Source: Bacillus sp. REN16
GTDB taxonomy: Bacteria > Bacillota > Bacilli > Bacillales > Bacillaceae_L
Direction of reading: 5' to 3'
DNA length: 64,000 bases
Assembly (NCBI RefSeq): GCF_020731355.1
Contig: NZ_JAJFZK010000005.1
Location: 124,001 to 188,000 of the forward strand
Part shown: piece by piece, positions 43,501-52,478 of the stretch
How the letters are laid out: each line of letters begins with the position of its first letter
How positions within the stretch are numbered: position 1 is the stretch's first letter
The notes under the pieces: model-generated
Told to the model about the DNA's origin: nothing
Database searches by the model: none
Seen by the model: the letters and a program-made list of their open reading frames with translations, nothing else
Made by a program: the position numbers and the translations under genes

Positions 43501-45375
43501 ATGTCATACCGTACTAGGATTTTGAATTTGGTCGTTATAGACTCAATAATTGTTCTTTTTTCAATATATATGTCACATTTTTTCTTAAACCCGTTTGCCG
43601 CATATTATGAAGATAATCGGGTGTTGATCAGTTCGGTTATTTTGCTGGTTAGCCATCATGTTTTTTCATATGTGTTTGGTCTTTACCGAAAAGTATGGAG
43701 GTATGCAAGTGCCGAGGAATTAGTGGGAATCGTTTTGGTTGTAAGCTCATCTATTCTTATAACAGCCATTTCTCAAAAAATTATGTTTAATAACATATAT
43801 GCAAGAGGTTTATTCCTTACCTACCTTCTCCATCTGTTTTTACTGGGTGGCGTACGTTTTTGGTGGCGTTTTACTTCAACTGTACTATTTGCTTTTAAGA
43901 CGAAAGAAATCCGATCGATTAAGCATAAACGTACATTAATATTAGGTGCAGGATCTACTGGGAGAATGCTTGTACGTCAGATAAAAGAACATCCAGGAAC
44001 AGAATTAAAACCAATCGCCTTTTTAGATGATGATTCATCTTTGCAGAATCTTAATATGGCAGGGATTCCTGTTGTTGGGAAAGTTGATGATATTGTAAAA
44101 GTTATTGCAAAGTTTCGTATCGAACATGTTGTTATTGCAATTCCATCATTACCCAAGTCCCGTTTAAATGAAATTGTTGCAAAGGCAAAAAAGGTTGTCG
44201 ACAATGTACAGATATTACCGATGATTGGTGATCTGGCCGTAGGCAGGGTTTCAGTTAGTCAAATTAGGGATATTTCTATCGAAGATTTACTTGGTAGGGA
44301 TACTATTAAATTAGATACTGAAGGAATTGCTGAAAAAATAAGAAATCAAACAGTATTAATAACAGGTGCTGGCGGTTCGATTGGATCTGAACTGTGTAGG
44401 CAGATTTGTTTGTTTCAACCAAGTAAATTAGTTTTATTAGGTCATGGGGAAAATAGTATTTATAATATTGAAATGGAATTACTAAATAGATATAAGGGGC
44501 AAATTGAATTAGTTACAGAAATTGCGGAAATACAAGATGCGCGGAAAATGATTGATGTGATGGTTACGAATAAACCAAAATTTGTTTTCCATGCCGCTGC
44601 CCACAAACATGTTCCGTTAATGGAGAGAAATCCAGAAGAAGCAGTAAAAAATAATATATATGGAACGAGAAATGTTGCTGAAGCAGCATCAATTGCCGGA
44701 GTTGACACTTTTGTTTTAGTTTCTACGGATAAAGCAGTTAACCCTACAAGTGTAATGGGAGCCTCAAAGCGTATTGCAGAACTTACAATTCAAAATCTTG
44801 ATCGTAAAAGTGATACACGTTTTGTAGCAGTACGATTTGGAAATGTATTGGGAAGCAGAGGGAGCGTTGTTCCTTTATTTAAAAAGCAAATTGCTAAAGG
44901 CGGTCCACTGACGGTAACTCATCCTGATATGACTAGGTATTTTATGACAATTCCAGAAGCAGCTAGACTTGTTATTCAGGCAGGAGCCTTAGCGAGAGGT
45001 GGAGAAATTTTTGTCTTAGATATGGGTGAACCAGTTAAAATTGTTGATTTGGCTAAAAATCTAATTAAATTATCTGGATTTACAGAAGACGAAATCAAAA
45101 TTGAATATACTGGCCTTCGTCCAGGAGAAAAAATGTATGAAGAAATATTAAATAAAGATGAGATCCATCCTATTCAAGTTTTTCCAAAAATTTATATCGG
45201 AAAAGCTACAGAGGAAAACGCAGAGGATCTTATTCACCAAGTTGAAAGTGTATTGCACGATAAGGATAAGCTTCGCGAAACTTTACTTAAACTAACAAAC
45301 AAAAAGAAGGATACTAATGATAAAAAAAAAGAGCAAGAGCAAGGTAAAGTTGCTGATGAAATGATTACAGTTTGA
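43501..45375 (+). CDS. UDP-sugar 4,6-dehydratase, EpsC/CapD/FlaA1-like (membrane-bound)
   Basis: 624 residues. Four membrane helices (about 10-115), a first Rossmann-like domain (TLILGAGSTGRMLVRQIKEH), then the SDR catalytic domain: VLITGAGGSIGSELCRQI for NAD(P), FHAAAHKHVPLME, and VSTDKAVNPTSVMGASKR, where Met replaces the usual Tyr of YxxxK as in this family. Known: converts UDP-GlcNAc to the 4-keto-6-deoxy sugar, the first step to bacillosamine-type or FucNAc-type sugars. First gene of the operon; GGGAGGG precedes the ATG. The Lys/Glu-rich tail is unstructured. Confidence 0.88.
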   Translation: MSYRTRILNLVVIDSIIVLFSIYMSHFFLNPFAAYYEDNRVLISSVILLVSHHVFSYVFGLYRKVWRYASAEELVGIVLVVSSSILITAISQKIMFNNIYARGLFLTYLLHLFLLGGVRFWWRFTSTVLFAFKTKEIRSIKHKRTLILGAGSTGRMLVRQIKEHPGTELKPIAFLDDDSSLQNLNMAGIPVVGKVDDIVKVIAKFRIEHVVIAIPSLPKSRLNEIVAKAKKVVDNVQILPMIGDLAVGRVSVSQIRDISIEDLLGRDTIKLDTEGIAEKIRNQTVLITGAGGSIGSELCRQICLFQPSKLVLLGHGENSIYNIEMELLNRYKGQIELVTEIAEIQDARKMIDVMVTNKPKFVFHAAAHKHVPLMERNPEEAVKNNIYGTRNVAEAASIAGVDTFVLVSTDKAVNPTSVMGASKRIAELTIQNLDRKSDTRFVAVRFGNVLGSRGSVVPLFKKQIAKGGPLTVTHPDMTRYFMTIPEAARLVIQAGALARGGEIFVLDMGEPVKIVDLAKNLIKLSGFTEDEIKIEYTGLRPGEKMYEEILNKDEIHPIQVFPKIYIGKATEENAEDLIHQVESVLHDKDKLRETLLKLTNKKKDTNDKKKEQEQGKVADEMITV

Positions 45376-45440
45376 ACCCCTTCTTTTTTGATTGTTAAGA
45401 ATAAATTATGCAACCAATTTTCGAAAGTTGAGGACGTAAA

Positions 45441-46145
45441 ATGATTACAAAGGGCAATAATGTAGTTATTGGAAAGAATGTATGTTTGGGTGAAAATGTA
45501 ACAATTGGCCACAATGTTGTTATTTATGATGGGGTTGAAATCGGTAGCTATTGTATTATCCAAGACAATGCGGTGATTGGAAAACAACCTACCAGGGCTA
45601 AAAATTCAATTCTCCCTGAAGTAACGGCATTACCTCCCACTAAAATAGGTAATGGAGTGACAATCGGAACCTCAGCAATAATTTATGCAAATGCTGAAAT
45701 TTCAGATGATGCTTTTATAGCCGATTTAGCAACTGTTAGAGAAAGAGTTACAATAGGTGAAAAAACAATCGTTGGACGTGGAGTTGCAGTTGAAAATGAT
45801 TGTAAAGTGGGTGCTTATTGTAAGCTTGAAACAAATTCTTATATAACTGCCTATTCAGATATTGAGGATTATGTTTTTGTTGCTCCTGGTGTTGTTACAA
45901 CAAACGACAATTACATGGCAAGATCTAAGGAACGTTATAAACATTTTAAGGGTATCACGATTAAGAAAGGTGGAAGAATCGGTGCAAATGCGACAATTCT
46001 ACCTGGTAAGGTTATTAACCAAGACGGAGCAGTAGCTGCTGGTTCAGTTGTCACTAAAGATGTTAACAACGGAGAAATTGTAGCAGGGGTTCCAGCCAAG
46101 AAATTAAAACTGGTTTCTGATGACCAATTATTAAAAAATCAGTAA
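45441..46145 (+). CDS. Left-handed beta-helix sugar N-acetyltransferase
   Basis: 234 residues made largely of hexapeptide repeats (VVIGKNVCLGENVTIGHNVV, IGNGVTIGTSAIIYANAEIS), then VFVAPGVVTTNDNYMARSKE and a closing IVAGVPAKKLK. It lacks the N-terminal Rossmann-type domain of PglD/EpsM and is closer in layout to WbpD-type enzymes, which acetylate the 3-amino group of UDP-2-acetamido-3-amino sugars with acetyl-CoA. Either role (4-amino or 3-amino) fits the operon. TTGAGGACG precedes the ATG. Confidence 0.78.
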   Translation: MITKGNNVVIGKNVCLGENVTIGHNVVIYDGVEIGSYCIIQDNAVIGKQPTRAKNSILPEVTALPPTKIGNGVTIGTSAIIYANAEISDDAFIADLATVRERVTIGEKTIVGRGVAVENDCKVGAYCKLETNSYITAYSDIEDYVFVAPGVVTTNDNYMARSKERYKHFKGITIKKGGRIGANATILPGKVINQDGAVAAGSVVTKDVNNGEIVAGVPAKKLKLVSDDQLLKNQ

Positions 46146-46164
46146 ATGATGGAGTCGTTTCTTT

Positions 46165-47394
46165 ATGAATATCTTACTTATTAATCATTATGCAGGATCC
46201 AATCAGCATGGTATGGAATACAGACCATTTTATCTTAGTAGAGAATGGGTTAAAATGGGTCATAATGTTACAATTATAGCCGGTTCCTACTCCCATGTTC
46301 GAACAATACAGCCAGAAATAAAGGGAAAGTGGACAACAGAAATAATTGATGGGATTCGTTATATTTGGGTAGAGACACCTCAATATGAGGGTAATGGCGT
46401 AAAAAGGGTTGTAAATATCTTTTCTTTTGTAAAAGACATATATGCCAATTCAGATAGGCTAGCAAAAGAAATCTCTCCGGATATTGTAATTGCATCTTCA
46501 ACATACCCGTTAGATATTTATCCTGCATCAAAAATTGCTAAAAAGGCAAATGCAAAACTTGTTTTCGAAGTTCATGATTTGTGGCCTTTGACACCAAAGG
46601 AATTAGGAAATATGTCTAAGTACCATCCTTTTATTATTACCATGCAAAAAGGGGAAAATGATGCGTATAAAAAAGCAGATAGGGTTGTTTCATTGTTACC
46701 AAAAGCAAAAGAACATATGATTAGTCACGGCATGGACCCTAAAAAATTCGAATTCTTGCCGAATGGTATAGTAACTGAGGATTGGGAAAATGCAAATGAA
46801 CAAATTCCGAATGAACATATTGAACTTATCGCTAAACTTAAAAATGAAGGTAATTTCTTAATAGGCTATGCAGGAGGACAAGGGATTTCAAATGCACTCG
46901 AATATTTACTCGATGTTGCAAAAATCATGCAAGATAAACCCATTTCGTTTGTCCTTGTTGGAAAAGGCGCTGAACGTGATGCACTTATTCAAAAATCAAA
47001 AGACATGGGATTAACAAATATTCATTTCCTTCCGGTTATTAATAAAAATGCGATTCCCGATTTCCTTTCTCGGATGGATGCATTATACATAGGATGGAGA
47101 AGAAGCTCCCTGTATCGGTTTGGTGTTAGTCCTAATAAACTTTTGGATTATATGATGGCTGCAAAACCCATTATCCACAGTATTGAAGCAGGTAATGATC
47201 TAGTTAAGGAAGCCAACTGTGGTATTTCTGTTGCGCCAGAGGATCCTGTTTTGATTGCTGAGGCTATTAATCAGATTTTTGAATTAACTGAAGAGGAAAG
47301 AAAAAAATTAGGTGGAAATGGAAGAGAATTTGTCATGGAAAACCATGATTATAAAGTTTTAGCAGATCGATTTATAAAAATCATGAATCAATAA
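46165..47394 (+). CDS. Glycosyltransferase, GT4 (WbuB-like)
   Basis: 409 residues, GT-B fold. N-terminal INHYAGSNQHGMEYRPFYL and the GHNVTIIAGSYSH segment resemble the WbuB group, which transfers FucNAc-type amino sugars. The nucleotide-sugar half has IGYAGGQGISNALEYLLD, FVLVGKGAERDALI and SPNKLLDYMMAAKPII. Cytoplasmic or membrane-associated; acts on a lipid-linked acceptor. Confidence 0.82.
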   Translation: MNILLINHYAGSNQHGMEYRPFYLSREWVKMGHNVTIIAGSYSHVRTIQPEIKGKWTTEIIDGIRYIWVETPQYEGNGVKRVVNIFSFVKDIYANSDRLAKEISPDIVIASSTYPLDIYPASKIAKKANAKLVFEVHDLWPLTPKELGNMSKYHPFIITMQKGENDAYKKADRVVSLLPKAKEHMISHGMDPKKFEFLPNGIVTEDWENANEQIPNEHIELIAKLKNEGNFLIGYAGGQGISNALEYLLDVAKIMQDKPISFVLVGKGAERDALIQKSKDMGLTNIHFLPVINKNAIPDFLSRMDALYIGWRRSSLYRFGVSPNKLLDYMMAAKPIIHSIEAGNDLVKEANCGISVAPEDPVLIAEAINQIFELTEEERKKLGGNGREFVMENHDYKVLADRFIKIMNQ

Positions 47395-47421
47395 TACAAC
47401 ATAGTTAGAAGGGTGAATAAA

Positions 47422-48573
47422 ATGGGAACAATTCCATATGCACTTCCAATGATTGCGGATGAAGAAATTAAGGAAGTCATTGATACAATTAAATCAAATT
47501 GGCTAAGCAAAGGACCGAAAACGGTTGAATTTGAAGGGAAAATCAAAGAATATGTAAACGCGAATTTCGGGATTGGGTTAAATTCTTGTACTGCGGGTCT
47601 ACACCTTGCACAATTAGCAGCAGGAATTGGGCCTGGTGACGAAGTTATAACAACTCCCTATACGTTTGTAGCAAGTGCCAACACAATCATCCATACTGGA
47701 GCTACGCCGGTATTTGTTGATATCGACCCTGTAACGATGAACATCGATCCTGCTTTAATTGAAGAAAAAATTACTCCACGTACAAAGGCCATTATTCCAG
47801 TGCATTTCGCAGGATATCCATGCGATATGGATCCTATAATGGAGATTGCTCGTAAGCATAATCTAATTGTTATCGAAGATGCTGCCCATGCGATTTATAC
47901 TCAATACAAAGGCAAAATGATTGGTAGTATTGGTGATTTTACTTGCTTCAGCTTTTATGCCACTAAAAACCTGGTAACTGGTGAAGGTGGACTTGTAACC
48001 ACTCATAGTGAAGAGTGGGCTGATAAAGTCCGCATTATGAGTCTACATGGTATGAGTAAAAACGCATGGAATCGATATGGTGATAAAGGTACCTGGTATT
48101 ATGAGGTTGACTATCCGGGCTATAAGTACAATATGACTGATATTCAAGCTTCATTTGGATTGGTTCAACTTTCTAAGTTAGAAAAAATGCAGCAAATTCG
48201 CGAAAAGTACGCTCAAATATATAATGAACAGTTAGCAAATATAGAAGGAATCACACTGCCACATCACGATGATATTAACAGACATGCTTGGCATCTGTAT
48301 GTGATACGAGTGGATGAAAGCCAGTTCACAATTGACCGTGGAGAGTTTATTGAAAAGCTAAAAGAAAAGGGAATTGGCACTAGCGTCCACTTCATTCCAG
48401 TTCCAATGCATCCGTATTACAAAGGGCTTGGATATAAGATTGAAGATTATCCTAATGCATTAAGTGCATACAATGGAGCCATTTCCTTACCTCTGTATCC
48501 ACGAATGTCAGAGGAAGAAGTAACACAAGTGATTGAGGCTGTTCGTGATGTTGCAACAAGCTATAGAAAATAG
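47422..48573 (+). CDS. DegT/DnrJ/EryC1 aminotransferase (EpsN/PglE-like)
   Basis: 383-residue PLP enzyme that adds an amino group to a keto-sugar nucleotide, most likely the product of the EpsC-like dehydratase. Seen: GLNSCTAGLHLAQLAAGI, TPYTFVASANTIIHTGA, VIEDAAHAIYTQYKG and the PLP lysine in CFSFYATKNLVTGEGG. GTG at 47413 overlaps the GAAGGG site, so ATG at 47422 is chosen. Directly followed by the phosphoglycosyl transferase. Confidence 0.88.
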   Translation: MGTIPYALPMIADEEIKEVIDTIKSNWLSKGPKTVEFEGKIKEYVNANFGIGLNSCTAGLHLAQLAAGIGPGDEVITTPYTFVASANTIIHTGATPVFVDIDPVTMNIDPALIEEKITPRTKAIIPVHFAGYPCDMDPIMEIARKHNLIVIEDAAHAIYTQYKGKMIGSIGDFTCFSFYATKNLVTGEGGLVTTHSEEWADKVRIMSLHGMSKNAWNRYGDKGTWYYEVDYPGYKYNMTDIQASFGLVQLSKLEKMQQIREKYAQIYNEQLANIEGITLPHHDDINRHAWHLYVIRVDESQFTIDRGEFIEKLKEKGIGTSVHFIPVPMHPYYKGLGYKIEDYPNALSAYNGAISLPLYPRMSEEEVTQVIEAVRDVATSYRK

Positions 48574-48582
48574 GTGACAGAC

Positions 48583-49224
48583 ATGGAAGGGAAAGTCAAA
48601 GGATTATACAATCAAAATCACTCTTTTAATGATGCTTTTAAAAGGTTTTTTGATATTGTTGTATCTCTAATTGGTCTCATCATCCTATCACCTTTACTAC
48701 TAATTATTGCAATTCTTATAAAAGTTGATTCAAAGGGGCCTGTTTTTTTTAAGCAAGTACGGGTTGGTCAGTACGAGAAGGAATTTAAAATTCTAAAGTT
48801 TAGAACAATGGTGGTTGACGCTGAAAAGCTAGGGAAACAAATTACAGTCGGTATGGATCGTAGAATAACAAAAGTCGGGTATTTTTTGCGTAAATATAAG
48901 CTTGATGAATTTCCTCAATTAATTAATGTTTTGATTGGTGACATGAGTTTGGTTGGACCGCGACCTGAAGTTCCGAGGTATACTAAATATTATAATACAG
49001 AACAAAAAGCGATTTTTAACATTAGACCAGGGATAACCGATTATGCATCCATTAAGTACAGTGATGAAAGTGAACTTCTTGGTAAGGCTGAAAATCCAGA
49101 AAAAACCTATATTGAAGAAATCATGGTTGATAAATTACGATATAATTTAGAATACCTTCGTAACCGTTCTGTGATTGAGGATATTTCTATCATTTATAAA
49201 ACTGCACTGAAGATCCTTAAATGA
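48583..49224 (+). CDS. Phosphoglycosyl transferase (EpsL/PglC-like)
   Basis: 213 residues. One N-terminal re-entrant membrane helix (FFDIVVSLIGLIILSPLLL), VFFKQVRVGQYEKEFKILKF, RTMVVDAEK, KLDEFPQLINVLIGDMSLVG and PRPEVPRY. Moves a sugar-1-phosphate onto undecaprenyl phosphate, starting the repeat unit; by analogy with PglC/EpsL, a diNAcBac-type sugar. ATG at 48583 after AGGTGAC; the in-frame GTG at 48574 touches the previous stop codon. A terminator follows. Confidence 0.9.
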   Translation: MEGKVKGLYNQNHSFNDAFKRFFDIVVSLIGLIILSPLLLIIAILIKVDSKGPVFFKQVRVGQYEKEFKILKFRTMVVDAEKLGKQITVGMDRRITKVGYFLRKYKLDEFPQLINVLIGDMSLVGPRPEVPRYTKYYNTEQKAIFNIRPGITDYASIKYSDESELLGKAENPEKTYIEEIMVDKLRYNLEYLRNRSVIEDISIIYKTALKILK

Positions 49225-49227
49225 CGG

Positions 49228-49255
49228 AAAGCGTAGTATGTTGCTACGCTTTTTG
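49228..49255 (+). terminator. Terminator splitting the polysaccharide locus
   Basis: AAAGCGTAG pairs with CTACGCTTT around TATGTTG, followed by a T run. Separates the first transcription unit from the next promoter at 49306. Confidence 0.8.
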
Positions 49256-49305
49256 TTCGTCATATAATGGAGCGTTATTACTTTGTGTGCGAAATTTGTC
49301 TTTTC

Positions 49306-49334
49306 TTGACAAATAACAATCGTGTTGTTATTGT
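49306..49334 (+). promoter_or_regulatory. Second promoter of the polysaccharide locus with an operator-like palindrome
   Basis: TTGACA (49306-49311), a 17-bp spacer and TATTGT (49329-49334). AATAACAA (49312-49319) and TTGTTATT (49325-49332) are a perfect inverted repeat filling the space between the boxes, an ideal repressor site. Confidence 0.65.
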
Positions 49335-49390
49335 AATATGTTGAACAATAGTGCATTTTGTGACTTTATTGTAAAGGGACTGATTCCAAA

Positions 49391-50500
49391 TTGACTAAGA
49401 AAATAATTGTTTATTACCCTTTTCAATTGAAAACCGGTGATAGTGGTTCTGGAGTTAGACCTACCCAAATGCTTAAGGCATTTCATGAACTAGCGAATGA
49501 GCAGGGGTTTGAATGTTTAGAGGTAATTGGTAATGCGGAAGAAAGAAAGGAAAGACTTAGGAAGATCTATAAAGAAGTCAATCCAAATGATATTTTGTAT
49601 TGCTATATGGAAAACCAAACAATACCAATTTGGTTAACTGACCCGGATCATATACCAAGGCATCCAACTGTGGATCATGGCTTTTTTAAATATCTTAAAA
49701 AGAATAAGATTCCACTAGGAATTTTTTATAGGGATATCTATTGGAAATTTAAAGATCTTTATAAGGTAAAACCTATTTTAAAAACTATCATGATTCGATT
49801 ATTTGAAATAGAGTTATTTTTATACAAAAAGTATGCAAAGAAAATTTTTTTACCTAGCTTGGAAATGAATAATTATGTGAAGATTCCTGAAAATCAAGTC
49901 TATCCGTCACCCCCTGGTGGTATTGATCGAACAGAAATTACTGATAAACAGGGTACAGAAAAGGTACGTGCTATTTATGTTGGTGGGATTGATCCAAGGT
50001 ATGGAGTATATGAGGTGCTTGAAGCCTTTAAACAGTTAAATAAAGATACTACATATATTGAACTTTCATTTGTCTGTCGTGAAAAAGAATTTAATACGTT
50101 TAAAGGTTTCCTAGAGCCATATTTAGATGAAGATTGGTTAAATATTCATCATGCTCATGGGGAGGCATTGCTTCCTATTTATAAAGAAGCTGATTTTGGA
50201 ATTGTTACCCTAAAAAGGGGAACATATAATGATTTTGCAGTTCCCGTAAAATTATTCGAATACCTATCCTTTGGTTTACCAGTTTTAGCTACCGATTGTA
50301 CGGCCTTACAAAAAATAGTCGAACAGGATAAAATCGGGTTAATTGTAAAGGATAATAGTAATTCTATACATGGTGGATTACAGGAAATGCTTGATTCTAC
50401 AAAAAGAAATATATTGAAGCAAAATTCGGTTTCTGCACTAAAAGGAAAACATTTATGGCTTCAACGTGCGAAAGATATTCAAAATGAATTACTTTCTTAA
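49391..50500 (+). CDS. Glycosyltransferase, GT4-type
   Basis: 369 residues. N-terminal YYPFQLKTGDSGSGVRPTQM; the sugar-nucleotide half has RAIYVGGIDPRYGVYEVLEA and the FAVPVKLFEYLSFGLPVLAT segment typical of GT4. Start is TTG at 49391, about 11 bases after AAAGGGAC. First gene after the internal promoter. Acceptor and donor unknown. Confidence 0.78.
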   Translation: MTKKIIVYYPFQLKTGDSGSGVRPTQMLKAFHELANEQGFECLEVIGNAEERKERLRKIYKEVNPNDILYCYMENQTIPIWLTDPDHIPRHPTVDHGFFKYLKKNKIPLGIFYRDIYWKFKDLYKVKPILKTIMIRLFEIELFLYKKYAKKIFLPSLEMNNYVKIPENQVYPSPPGGIDRTEITDKQGTEKVRAIYVGGIDPRYGVYEVLEAFKQLNKDTTYIELSFVCREKEFNTFKGFLEPYLDEDWLNIHHAHGEALLPIYKEADFGIVTLKRGTYNDFAVPVKLFEYLSFGLPVLATDCTALQKIVEQDKIGLIVKDNSNSIHGGLQEMLDSTKRNILKQNSVSALKGKHLWLQRAKDIQNELLS

Positions 50501-50589
50501 ATGTCTTTAAATAGTAAAAAAATCAGTTATCATTTTATGCTAATATAAAGATTGTCATTCAAAACAATTTATATGAGGAGAGTCTAAAT

Positions 50590-51699
50590 ATGAAAGTACC
50601 TATGTTAGACCTATCTGAACAATACCAATCACTTAAGGATGAAGTTATTAAAGCTTTAGATGATGTTATGAGTTCTTCAAGTTTCATTCTTGGGGATAAC
50701 GTTAAGAAACTTGAGCACGATGTTGCAGCATTTTCACATGTTACTCATGGCGTAGGTGTTGCAAATGGTAGCGACGCATTACATATTTCACTACAAGCGT
50801 GTGGAGTGGGACCTGGTGATGAAGTCATCACAACGACATTCACATTCTTCGCAACAGCTGGAGCGATTGCTAGGGCAGGAGCAAGGCCTGTTTTTGTTGA
50901 CATCGACCCAATTACCTTTAATATTGATCCAAAGGAAATAGAAAAAGTTATTACAAACAAAACAAAAGCGATTATTCCTGTTCATTTATATGGACAAGCA
51001 GCAGATATGGATCCAGTTCTAGAGATTGCTAAGAAGCATAATTTATACGTTGTAGATGACGCTGCTCAAGCAATTGGTGCAGAATATAAAGGTAGAAAAG
51101 TCGGTGAACTTGGTGACACGACATGCTTTAGTTTTTTCCCTACAAAGAATTTAGGGGCATATGGTGACGGAGGAATGATTGTCACTAATGATGAAGATTT
51201 AGCAGAAAAAATGAGCATTATCCGTGTCCACGGAAGTAAGCCAAAATACTATCATCATGTTTTAGGTTACAACAGTCGATTAGATGAATTACAAGCAGCT
51301 GTTTTAAATATTAAGTTCCCTCATCTTTCTGAATGGAGTGAACTTCGTCGTGAAAAAGCAGCAACCTATACAAACTTATTAAATGAGAAGCTTTCTGATC
51401 ATGTAATTACGCCAAAAGAAGAGAAAGACAGATATCATGTGTTCCATCAATATACAATTCGGGTTGAGAAAAGGGACGAACTCCAACAATTCTTAAAAGA
51501 AAATGGAGTGGCTTCAATGGTATATTATCCTGTACCATTACATTTGCAACCAGTTTTTGCAGAGTTGGGCTATAAGGAAGGGGATTTCCCACTTGCTGAG
51601 AAAGCTGCAAAAGAAGCCTTGTCTCTCCCAATGTTCCCTGAATTAAAAAAGGAACAACAAGAATATATCATTAATGTTATAGAAAAGTTTTTCGCATAA
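50590..51699 (+). CDS. DegT aminotransferase, WbpE-like
   Basis: 369-residue PLP enzyme. MKVPMLDLSEQYQSLKDEV, GVANGSDALHISLQACGVGP, DDAAQAIGAEYKGRKVG and the PLP lysine in CFSFFPTKNLGAYGDGGM. Closest in style to WbpE/WlbC, which aminates the 3-keto group of UDP-2-acetamido-glucuronate. A WbpA-like dehydrogenase lies two genes on and a WbpD-like acetyltransferase upstream, but no WbpB-like 3-dehydrogenase is seen in the window. Confidence 0.85.
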   Translation: MKVPMLDLSEQYQSLKDEVIKALDDVMSSSSFILGDNVKKLEHDVAAFSHVTHGVGVANGSDALHISLQACGVGPGDEVITTTFTFFATAGAIARAGARPVFVDIDPITFNIDPKEIEKVITNKTKAIIPVHLYGQAADMDPVLEIAKKHNLYVVDDAAQAIGAEYKGRKVGELGDTTCFSFFPTKNLGAYGDGGMIVTNDEDLAEKMSIIRVHGSKPKYYHHVLGYNSRLDELQAAVLNIKFPHLSEWSELRREKAATYTNLLNEKLSDHVITPKEEKDRYHVFHQYTIRVEKRDELQQFLKENGVASMVYYPVPLHLQPVFAELGYKEGDFPLAEKAAKEALSLPMFPELKKEQQEYIINVIEKFFA

Positions 51700-51708
51700 G
51701 GAGAAATC

Positions 51709-52476
51709 ATGTCAGAACAAAATCAATATATTCTTTATGGCTATTTACAGTTTTTGTGGAAAAAGAAATGGCTGATCATACTTGCTACAGTTATTGGAAT
51801 GGGGCTAGGTTATGCTTATACTTTAACGCAGCAGACAAAATATACTTCAAAGGCTATTGTATTTACTGGAATGATTGAAAATAGAGATTTATCAAAGCCT
51901 GAAATTATTCAAAACGATTATAAACATTTATTAACTGAAATTGCACCCAGTGATTTTAGTGTAGCGATACCTATGGATAACCAAATAAATTTAACACTTG
52001 TCGGGTCAGACAAGTCAATTGTTGAATCTGATCTGACAAAAATTGCGAATCAAATTGTAAAGGATCTAACGGTAAAGTATGATGTGCAACGTCAGGCGAT
52101 GGAAGACTATGTTAATGCTTTATCTGAACAAGTTGATGCCACCAATTATTTGTTAAATAATATACTTAAAGAATCGTCTAGTGGAGTAAGTAAGGACGTT
52201 ATGGAACAGTTAAACTCAGATAGTCAATTGGTTTATTTAGAAGGAAAATTCTATAATGCAAACACAAAAGAACTACTCTATTATGCTGGTGAAGAATTAG
52301 CAAAAATGGTAAAACACAATCCTAGAATATCAGGTGATGATGTTAATACTAGCGAAAATAAACCAAGTTCTATTAAATTTATTATTCTTGGTGGTGCAGC
52401 GTTTTTTCAACTTATGTTAATTATTGTCATCTTGTGGAAATATATAATTAACGCTCGTCAATTTAAGGAGATGTAA
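51709..52476 (+). CDS. Wzz-like chain-length determinant
   Basis: 255 residues: a membrane helix near residues 20-38 (WLIILATVIGMGLGYAYTL), an extracellular part with helices, and a C-terminal helix (FIILGGAAFFQLMLIIVILW). The Wzz domain regulates how long the polymer grows. No separate tyrosine kinase is seen next to it. AAGGAG precedes the ATG. Confidence 0.82.
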   Translation: MSEQNQYILYGYLQFLWKKKWLIILATVIGMGLGYAYTLTQQTKYTSKAIVFTGMIENRDLSKPEIIQNDYKHLLTEIAPSDFSVAIPMDNQINLTLVGSDKSIVESDLTKIANQIVKDLTVKYDVQRQAMEDYVNALSEQVDATNYLLNNILKESSSGVSKDVMEQLNSDSQLVYLEGKFYNANTKELLYYAGEELAKMVKHNPRISGDDVNTSENKPSSIKFIILGGAAFFQLMLIIVILWKYIINARQFKEM

Positions 52477-52478
52477 GC

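Noticed and set aside
43977-44708. Minus-strand ORFs inside the EpsC-like gene
   Set aside because: Shadows of a well supported coding frame.
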